The notes below the pieces were generated by a model. The model was given only the letters and a program-made list of their open reading frames with translations, ran no database searches and had not been told where the DNA came from. The position numbers and the translations under genes were made by a program. A stretch of 64,000 nucleotides of DNA from Ornithodoros turicata (taxonomy: Eukaryota > Arthropoda > Arachnida > Ixodida > Argasidae), in assembly GCF_037126465.1 (NCBI RefSeq), contig NC_088201.1, positions 70,702,879 to 70,766,878 on the forward strand. Direction: 5' to 3'. The first letter of the stretch is position 1, and every line of letters begins with the position of its first letter. Below, piece by piece: positions 57,412-64,000 of this stretch.

Positions 57412-57998
57412 GAAACCGACCACGTCCAACTGACGACCAGCCCTGTCAGACTAGACGAATCACCATGCCATATGTGAAGGGAATCAGCGAGTCTCTGACA
57501 CGTATACTAGCGAAGGAAGGAATACGTGTGTCTCACAAACCCGTCTCAACAATCGGACACTATATACCGCGGCCGAAAGATCGCCCACCGAAAGAAAAAG
57601 CACAAGGTGTAGTCTATAAAATTCCATGCACCAAATACAGCGCATCATATATCGGCGAGACAAAGAACTTCCCCGAAAGGCTACGGCAACATAAGAATGA
57701 TGTACGGAAGTCGGACATCGAACGAAGCGCTCTCGCTGAACACTGTCAAGTTCGAGACCATCCTATCGACTTTCAAAACGCCTGCGTCATCGACCTTGAG
57801 GGTAATCAGATCAAAAGAATGTTTGTAGAGTCCTGGCATATACAATCCACACCTGGAAACCTCAACCTATCTGTTGGAGCGTTACCCAGAGTATACGTCA
57901 GCGGCCTCCGTCACGTGACTGAAAAACAATCCGGCGAATCACGAAATTCGAACCACGACAAGAACGCTGCTGCCAACGGCCACTACAGTCACCCCTGA
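57412..57998 (+). pseudogene. Penelope-like C-terminal fragment (GIY-YIG domain only), inverted copy
   Basis: This frame from MPYVKGISESLTRIL (57465) to the stop at 57996-57998 repeats residues 576-752 of the full ORF with a handful of changes (for example CTKY for CTKC, a zinc-type Cys lost). It lacks the RT and is a by-product of the dimeric insertion. Confidence 0.85.
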
Positions 57999-58045
57999 GG
58001 AAGGAGCCGAACTGGCTCCGAAACGTCGGGTATCCCCGTCCTGTA
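57984..58045 (+). ncRNA. Candidate hammerhead-ribozyme-like motif, right PLE copy
   Basis: It has the core CTGAGGA (57995-58001), stem II GGAGCC/GGCTCC closed by a GAAC-type loop, GAAA (58020-58023), a stem III formed by ACG...CGT enclosing GGGTATCCC, and the cleavage base C at 58040. Outer TACAG/CTGTA can form stem I, with a 6-nt bulge. Hammerheads are known from PLE terminal repeats. The extra A after CTGAGGA and the bulge are atypical. Confidence 0.5.
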
Positions 58046-58294
58046 ACTTGGTTGGAGATTTTCGTTACTATCATAGTTCTCACCCAACCAGACACACTTG
58101 TGTCGAATATGTTCACTAACTGAATAGTGCACCCTGACTGTTTGAAATGCCGCTCTCCAACCGACAAAAGCATGGAGAGGGTTGAGGGTGGTGCTCCGGC
58201 CCTCCAACAGATGGCGCCACGCGTCCTTAATCGCATTTTCAAATTCGCGCGCATTTTCTGCCTCGGGCCGGAAACTTATGGAACCACCATCGTA

Positions 58295-58935
58295 TTCCTG
58301 TCGGCATAACACCAAGAGTTGAACGTATTTTGCCAGCTTAAACTATACGCTGCTTCTACTGCGACATGGTTATCCATTTCTACTTAGTATAGGTGCATCG
58401 CATCGGTAGAGTGCGTCGTAACGCGAGATCGCCATCGCATCTTTGGGAGTGGTGTGAGGCCTTATGTGCAAATATGCGCGTTTTACTGCGCGATTATCGG
58501 ATAAAAATAATTAACGAGCTCGAAAGACGATCCGAACAAAGAGAGAGACAGCAAACGCATTTAGGAACCGATCATGGGCGCGGCCATCTTTAAAGTCACG
58601 TGTGTGTTGACGTTTGCTGTGACGTGTGAACAGGACCTGTACAGAATGCATCGCGTTCACCCAATACACTTTCGCCTATGGAGTAACACGTTGGAGGACA
58701 CCCCTGTACGCTATGGGGCGGCCACGTATAGAGTGGGTACACCGTCCGCAGATCGGGAGTTCGGGGCTCGGCGCGCCACTGTGCCTCTCGAACGGCGTAG
58801 CATATTGGGGGACAAGCAGCCCAACCGGCATTGGCTGTACGAACACAACATGACTCGGCAGTGAGGGTGATACCATAGGTTGACATTTTTCGGACAATTG
58901 ATTCAACGTGACATCATGCCCGGCAGTGCCCAGAG
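58295..58935. other. No recognisable gene
   Basis: Short overlapping frames on both strands at 58574-58984 lack any domain signature and are probably chance. I see nothing else supported here. Confidence 0.35.
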
Positions 58936-58939
58936 CCCA

Positions 58940-59260
58940 TAACATCGCGCCACCATCACAGCCCACCATATCATAACCCATCATTCAACATCAACATCAC
59001 AGCCCATCCATCATAACGCATCATTCGACATCAACATCACAGTCTATCACATCGTAACACATCATTCGACATCAACATCCCATCACATCACACCATAACC
59101 CATCATTGGACATTACAGCATATCACATCATTGCCCATTATTCAATGTCACACCCCATCACATCATTACCCACCATGCGACATCGCAGCCCATAAGATCA
59201 ATACCCATAATTTAACGTCATAGTCCATCACATCATAAGCCAGAATTCAACTTCAGAACC
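58940..59260. repeat. Tandem repeat of ~45-50 bp (CATCACATCATAACCCATCATTC type)
   Basis: About seven degenerate copies of a unit with CCCATCA, CATCATAA and CATCATTCGACATC motifs. A shorter patch of the same type recurs at 63330-63490. Confidence 0.75.
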
Positions 59261-59339
59261 CGTTCTGAATCGAACTTCATTTTGAGTGATAGGCTTAGGA
59301 GGTGAATTCCATAGACCGATGATGAGATTGAAGGCGGGG

Positions 59340-60360
59340 GATGCCGTTGGGGGTAATATTGCAGTTTAGCGGGGCGGTGCACACGTTTTTAGGAGTTTCA
59401 TTTAACATCCACCTGAAGCACAGCAGAGCAATGTAATTTGAATTACTGTTCACGCTTTGGTGCCAGGGGTGCAACCACCGCCATATTGCAGTTTAAAGGG
59501 GAGGTGCACACGCGTTTAGAAATTTTATTTAGCTTCTTCAATAAGCGCGGCGGAGCAATTTGAATTGCTGTTTACCGCTTTGGTGCTAATGTTACAACCT
59601 CCGGCACAATGCAGTTTAAAGGGGCACTGCACACTCTTTTGAGAATTTTACATAAATTCCAACAGAACCATAGCGGAGCAATGTGATTTGAATTACTCTT
59701 TACGCCTTGATGCCAATGTTACAACCACTGCATGTTCCATACTGCGGTTTTAAGGGGTGGGCATACGCTCTTAGGGATTTTATTTATCTTCCACCAGAGG
59801 GCACAGTGGAGCAATGTAATTCGAATTACTGTCCCACATTGGTGTGCCAGTGGTGCTACCACTGCACGTTGCATATTGCAGTTTAAAGGAGCGGTGCACA
59901 CAGTTTTAGGAATGTTATGTAACTTCGTCCAGAGGCACAGTGGAGCAGTGTATTTTGAATTACTATTTACGCTTCGACGCCAGTGGCACAACCTCTGCAT
60001 GTTGCATGTTTAGGTTTAAAGGGGCGGTGCACACGCTCTTAGTAATTTTATTCAACTTCTTCCTGAAGCACAGCAGAGCTATGTAATTTGAACTATGGTT
60101 TATGCTTTGATGCCAATGGTGCAACCACCGTCATGTTGGAGCCGAAAGGGGCTGTGTACACGCTTTTAGGAATTTTATTTAACTTACAGAAGCAGCATTT
60201 AACTAACAGTGAAAGTTTAGTTACTGTTTACCGCTTTGGTATGAGCGGTGCAGCTAGTGACATATTGCAGTTGAATGCGGTGGTGCACACTCTATTAGGT
60301 GTCTATTTAACTTCCAGAGGCACGGCAGAGGGGGGGGGGGAGTAACGTAATTCTAATTAC
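59340..60360. repeat. Tandem ~130-bp satellite, about eight units
   Basis: The anchor GCAGTTTAAAGGGGCGGTGCA recurs at about 59361, 59491, 59612, 59742, 59878, 60012, 60139 and 60268 (spacings 121-136). Each unit also has TTTTAGGAATTTTATTTAAC and TAATTTGAATTACTGTTTACGC segments. A further unit lies at 60740-60880 after an unrelated 370-bp segment. Confidence 0.85.
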
Positions 60361-60735
60361 TATTTACGCTTCGATGCCGGTGGTACAACCTCTCCAAAGT
60401 CTCCAACATCGTGCGCCTCGCCAATACTGAGGCGAACGCCTTCTTTTTTTCTTTTTTTCGTTCTTCATTTTTGCAGCGCCGCCCGTCGCGCGACTCGACT
60501 GGTTAATCTCGCTAGCAGATGATTCTCGGTGGCCAATGAAACACACTGCCATCTGACGTCACGAGACACGTTGAGCCGCTGGGCGAGGTCGTCGCCGCTG
60601 CGTGCTCTCTTCTTTTTCTCAAGCAATTTTCTCAGCAAAATGGCACTTCCCAAATGAAATATTTTGCGTGACGGTTCCTGAAGGTAGTATGCCTATAGAC
60701 AAAATAAAATGATAAACGATTCAAGTGCCTTCCAT
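60361..60735. other. Segment splitting the 130-bp satellite
   Basis: Different sequence (CTCCAAAGTCTCCAACATC...) with a T-rich run at 60442-60459. It has no gene and no clear terminal repeats. It is probably an insertion into the satellite. Confidence 0.35.
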
Positions 60736-60900
60736 GCTCCTTTAAGAGTTTTTATTGAGCCTCTGCCACAGCACAGCGAAGCAATACAACTTGAATTACG
60801 ATCTACAGCTTTGGTGCCAGCGGTACAATCACAGCATGAAACAGTTTAAAGGGGCGGCGCACAAGAGTTTTTGGTACTTTTCGTTAATTTTATTTAAAGG
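60736..60900. repeat. Outlying unit of the ~130-bp satellite
   Basis: TTTTATTGAGCCTC..., TTGAATTACGATCTACAGC and CAGTTTAAAGGGGCGGCGCA match the main array's segments in order. Confidence 0.7.
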
Positions 60901-61156
60901 ACATTTAAAGGTGAAAAAATCTTGCGGCACAAAAGAGGCTGATACTTTGACACCGACGCAAAAAGAACGGGATTCACCCGTCGTGTCCGCAAATTTAGAA
61001 CTGCTGTAGAAACCGCAGTTTATGCTTTGCCTAGGGACGGGCCAACCGAATCCACAAATCCTCGAATCCTAGGTAGGAATTCGAGATTCGGGAATCCGGA
61101 TCCCAGTGCCCAAAACGGCGAATAGAATCTTTCGAATCCACCAACCACGTTTGTTT

Positions 61157-61440
61157 AACAAGAGATAAACTGATGTTCTGAGGCTGGAACAACATAGAAG
61201 GGACAGATACAAACAAAGCCTCAAATTGCCTAAGAAATCAACGATGAAAGATGAAAGTCACTGAAAAGGTTAGCCAGCTGTAGGGATCGAACCCACATCT
61301 TCTGGATTGCCGGTCCAGGGCTCTACCAAAGGAGAGGCGTGTTAGCTTAGCTCAATTGGTAGAGCCCTGGACCGGCAATCCAGAAGATGAGGGTTCGATC
61401 CCTACAGCTGGCTAACCTTTTCAGTGACTTTCATCTTTCA
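61157..61440 (-). mobile_element. tRNA-containing foldback retroposon, copy 2
   Basis: It is flanked by the 9-bp duplication CGTTTGTTT (61148-61156, 61441-61449). It shares tail, body and inverted tRNA halves with copy 1, but retains a whole tRNA-like unit in the hairpin. Arms ~61232-61327 and 61355-61440. Confidence 0.75.
61341..61413 (+). tRNA. tRNA-like sequence (nominal anticodon GGC), part of the foldback
   Basis: The 73 nt fold as a cloverleaf: acceptor GTTAGCT/AGCTGGC with two G-T pairs, D-arm GCTC...GAGC with TTGGTA, anticodon stem CTGGA/TCCAG with loop CCGGCAA, and T-arm with TTCGATC. Position 33 is C rather than T, the T-stem has one mismatch, and G3-U70 of Ala tRNAs is absent. It is probably a tRNA-derived head of a retroposon, not a working tRNA. 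Confidence 0.5.
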
Positions 61441-61984
61441 CGTTTGTTTGTTTATTTTTAAAACAGTCGCCTCCGGAGGCCTCCAAAAACCTGATTGGCC
61501 GGCGGTACCCGGGGCACGCAAAAATCACAACATAAAGCTCCGACATTACACGCTTAGAACTAACATGGTTTTGCTTTTGATTGTCTTTTAGTATTATGGA
61601 AAGAATGCAGAGTTTATGTATTTTCTGTAGTCTGTTAACAACATGTTAAATAAATTACATTTAAGAACAAGTATATGGGCATGTTTTCTCCTGAAAGTGA
61701 GTTATTATTAATTTTTATTTTTTCATTAAACTAAGATGTCAAACTTCTGCTTCAAAATGCTTTTCAGTGCAAGTGTATCTTCCCTTGGCTTTTTTTAAAA
61801 CTCTTTTTTTAGGAAAGGATTCGAAAGATTCGAGATCCGTAACACTCGTGGATTCGCGGAACCTTCCTTATATTCGGATTCCGAAAATTATGGATTCGTC
61901 CCATCTCTAGCTATACCTCTACCTCTCCTTAAAGTGGGACTCCGTAACAAAATCACCTCAAAGGTTGTGGTATAACCGTAACCG

Positions 61985-62205
61985 TGTATCCGTATACACA
62001 TGTTCTGTAAGGAGGTGTATACAGATGTGTAACCGTATTTCGTACACATGTTCCGTAAGGAACATGTGTACAAAATACAATGTAATGTAACGTAATGTAC
62101 AACGATTGTACAATGTAATGTACAATGTAATAATAATGTAATGTACAACGAAATACAAATACAATGTACGACATACACATGTTCCGTAAGGAACATGTGT
62201 ATGAA
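61985..62205. repeat. Repeated GTAA-loop hairpins with TGTAATGTAC spacer
   Basis: Perfect 13-bp-arm hairpins with loop GTAA occur at 62042-62071 and 62173-62202 (TACACATGTTCC core), and a degraded one at ~61992-62020. Between them is a TAATGTACAA-rich low-complexity stretch. Confidence 0.75.
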
Positions 62206-62569
62206 ATATCTCGTTCCAAAAGTGCGCAGACTTTCTTCAAACTAATATATTACGAAGCGAGCGCTTCGCGTCTGCGAAGCGAGAGGGCACTGAATGCAAC
62301 ACACTGCTGACATCATCCGGCAAGGGAGAATGCAGGTTGCGAAGCAGACGACAATGCTGGGTGACGTCACGGTATCCTCCTCCGGATGAGCCACCCTAGT
62401 ATAAAGCTCTGTTTTCTGCTCATCCCATTTCGGTTTCGGCTTGCTGTTGTCATCATTCACGAATCAATTACTCGCGCAAAATGAATGTGAATGTTGTATT
62501 CGGTACCGAGGGGTTCGCTCGTGTTAGGTGTGATTATCACCTTTTTTTTTTTCGAATCCTTGCGAAGTC

Positions 62570-63240
62570 TCCCTTTAGGAAGCGCAATCATTCGCAAAAG
62601 GCAGCTGTACAGCTAGCCTTTTAAAGTGGGGTAACGCCCTTGTATCATGGTGTCAGATGTATTAGCCACCATTTATGCTACGCCGTCTTGGTAACAGAGA
62701 CGACTGCAGAATTCGGAAAGGGCGGCAGCAGAGCCCTTTAAAACGGGCAAACCCGCTTAAATCATTGTGCCAAATAAGACATATTATCAACGACTTATGT
62801 CTTGCCATTCCGCTGGGATTGTAACAGAAGCGACCGCAAAATTCAGAAAACGTGGCAGCAGAGCTCTTTAGAACGGACGAAAGCCCTTTAATCATGGTAC
62901 CAAAGATATAATATCAACGTCTTATGTCTTGCCGGTAAAAGTACCAGGGTGCAGGGAGGCTGGTACATTGTAAAACAACGAAAAACGTGAGACAAGGAGC
63001 AAAAAGGGAACACACACGTGTCTTGTCATTTGGGATTTTTACATTCTACAGGGTTTGTAGGAGAGGCGACCAAAAAATTCGGAAAAGGTGGCAGCAGAGC
63101 CCTTTAAAACGGGCGGAACCCCTTTAATCATGGCGCCAAAGACATATTGCCAACGACTTATGTCATGCCATTCTACTGAGATTATAACAGGCGACCGCAA
63201 AATTAGGGCAGTAGCGGAACTCTTTAAAACAGGCGACACC
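62570..63240. repeat. Tandem ~130-bp repeat (GCAGCAGAGCCCTTTAAAACGGGC type)
   Basis: The anchor GCAGAGCCCTTTAAAACGG recurs near 62728, 62859, 63094 and (degraded) 63210. ATCATGGTGCCAAA, CAACGACTTATGTC and GACCGCAAAATTC segments follow in the same order. A unit near 62940-63060 is replaced by unrelated sequence. Confidence 0.75.
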
Positions 63241-63329
63241 CTTGTATCATGGTGCCAATATTATCAGCATATATCAGCATTGAGAGACATCAGATACATA
63301 TTATCAGCATTGCTCAACTCATTGGAGGG

Positions 63330-63490
63330 TTAACATCACATCGCAACCTATAATTCAACTTCACACTCAACATAACATCACATCATTGCCCATCACTAAC
63401 ATCAAACCAAACATCACATCATTGCCAATCATCCAACATAAAACTCAACATCACGTTACATCATTGCCCCTGACTCAACATCACATCATT
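63330..63490. repeat. Short-period CATCACATCATTGCC repeat
   Basis: About five degenerate copies related to the array at 58940-59260. Confidence 0.6.
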
Positions 63491-63573
63491 CTGAGTGATG
63501 TTACGGTGAATGGTGTCGGTGATGGCCATCATGAGCGAATTGGCCAACCTATGGGGGGTGCAAAGAGGTTGCG

Positions 63574-63792
63574 ATGACACGAAGCCGAGAAGATCCAAAA
63601 GTTAAGGAACGCGAAGCCGAGGCCAAGAGACGATGGCGGGAGAACGAACAAGTACGCGAGCACGAACCCGTGGCCATGAGATGCAAACAGTCCCAGACGT
63701 GCGTACTTGACCATTCTTTAAAGCGCCAGGGTAACGAAGACGAAGGACACAACAACACAAGCGCAACTTTCAACGTTTTCCGCAGGCCGTAG
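63574..63792 (+). CDS. Small ORF with Arg/Glu-rich repeat (STPR-like), uncertain
   Basis: This 72-codon frame starts MTRSREDPKVKEREAEAKRRWRENEQ. DPxVxEREAEAKRRxRE is the unit of STPR-type basic repeats common in arthropod proteins. Only about one and a half units are present before the frame becomes non-repetitive. It could be an exon end or a pseudogene scrap; no splice site was established. Confidence 0.35.
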   Translation: MTRSREDPKVKEREAEAKRRWRENEQVREHEPVAMRCKQSQTCVLDHSLKRQGNEDEGHNNTSATFNVFRRP

Positions 63793-63967
63793 GAATCTTG
63801 TATACAACGTGGGTGTCGCAGGAAACAAAATTGTTTTTGTGCACTAGAGACGGGCGATTATTTGACTCTTTATATGACTCCGTTGTCACGTAAACTGCGT
63901 ATTATAGTCTCACAGGTGTAACCTCTTTTCTTCGACAAATAAGTATCCGATGATCCTAAGTCTTCTA

Positions 63968-64000
63968 CAGTCGAGCCCCGTTTATCCGGACGGTGCCGTT
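63968..64000 (+). mobile_element. Start of a pogo/Tigger-like terminal repeat (runs off the window)
   Basis: TA (63966-63967) followed by CAGTCGAGCCCCGTTTATCC resembles the CAGTCGA... start of pogo-group inverted repeats. Nothing further is visible. Confidence 0.5.

Larger units (their letters stand above)
55033..58117. mobile_element. Penelope-like element, partial inverted dimer
   Basis: It is flanked by the 12-bp duplication AACTGAATAGTG (55021-55032, 58118-58129). A full copy reads leftwards (ORF 57364-55106), and a 3'-terminal copy reads rightwards (57412-58117), so the two 3' ends point outwards. Inverted arms: ~55033-55702 and 57412-58071. The right copy continues 46 bp past the homologous end. 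Arms differ at only a few bases, so both arrived together. Confidence 0.88.
53900..58292 (-). mobile_element. Mariner (DD34D type) with a Penelope insertion in its leader
   Basis: The left end CGAGGGTGGTTCCATAAG and the right end (complement CGATGGTGGTTCCATAAG) are ~25-bp inverted repeats flanked by TA. Without the PLE insert the element would be ~1.3 kb, the usual mariner length. Confidence 0.85.
61032..61909. mobile_element. hAT-like MITE with GGATTC/GAATCC subterminal repeats
   Basis: The ends are TAGGGACGGGCC and CGTCCCATCTCTA (inverted, imperfect), with a near-match 8-bp duplication GCTTTGCC/GCTATACC (61024-61031, 61910-61917). Multiple GAATCC copies lie within 110 bp of each end. It contains the tRNA foldback at 61157-61440 and no transposase. 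Confidence 0.7.

Noticed and set aside
58574..58984. Overlapping ~100-codon frames on both strands
   Set aside because: Several frames are open at once in GC-moderate sequence; no domain or splice context.
61341..61413. A functional tRNA-Ala(GGC)
   Set aside because: T33 is replaced by C, the G3-U70 identity pair is absent, the T-stem has a mismatch, and it lies in a mobile foldback with its antisense copy.

Overview
The window is eukaryotic DNA from an arthropod, most likely a tick. The signs are two Kunitz-type exons with canonical GT-AG splice borders, intron-sized gaps, Tx1/L1-like and CR1-like LINEs, Penelope-like elements (PLEs), mariner, hAT-like and THAP/DDE transposons, LTR remnants and satellites. 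No bacterial operon structure is present. Species cannot be fixed from sequence alone. Nearly everything recognisable is mobile DNA; host coding sequence is sparse.

Region 1 (1-19292) is a tandem tRNA-Leu(CAG) array on the minus strand, built from ~325-bp units, that has been invaded repeatedly. Five LINE insertion events, in the same orientation as the tRNA and classed by RT/APE/C-terminal Cys motifs with the Tx1/L1 group, sit in a ~35-bp window covering the 5' flank and D-arm of the tRNA gene. A sixth fragment (F) also ends at the tRNA 5' end. Target duplications (11, 13 and 17 bp) made of tRNA sequence can be read directly, and removing the inserts restores the 323-325 bp spacing at two of three sites. 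One LINE carries a hAT-like non-autonomous element with GC-rich termini in its endonuclease domain.

Region 2 (19293-26060) has a Penelope-like foldback insertion, a copia gag fragment fused in frame to the end of a decayed LINE, and that LINE's RT region, split by two small inverted-repeat elements. One of these contains a 59-bp PLE scrap.

Region 3 (26060-53900) is host-like sequence with one Kunitz exon at each end (26583-26753 and 53342-53530, both plus strand, both phase 1-1), possibly one gene with very large introns. Between them lie a decayed Tx1-like LINE, foldback insertions, THAP remnants, an apparently intact mariner-superfamily transposon with ~345-bp terminal inverted repeats, a CR1-like LINE with nested insertions, an LTR miniature element, and a THAP/DDE transposon split by a mariner-type MITE.

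Region 4 (53900-64000) holds a mariner whose 5' leader received a PLE partial dimer (intact 752-aa RT/GIY-YIG ORF plus an inverted 3' copy, with hammerhead-like motifs at both ends), then satellites, a hAT-like MITE containing a tRNA foldback, GTAA-loop hairpins and the first bases of a pogo-like terminal repeat.

The strongest candidate for a new system is the set of diverse LINEs targeting the 5' part of a tRNA-Leu gene. Second is the recurring pattern of foldback insertions with 9-14 bp target duplications, which ties the small palindromes to the PLE dimer.
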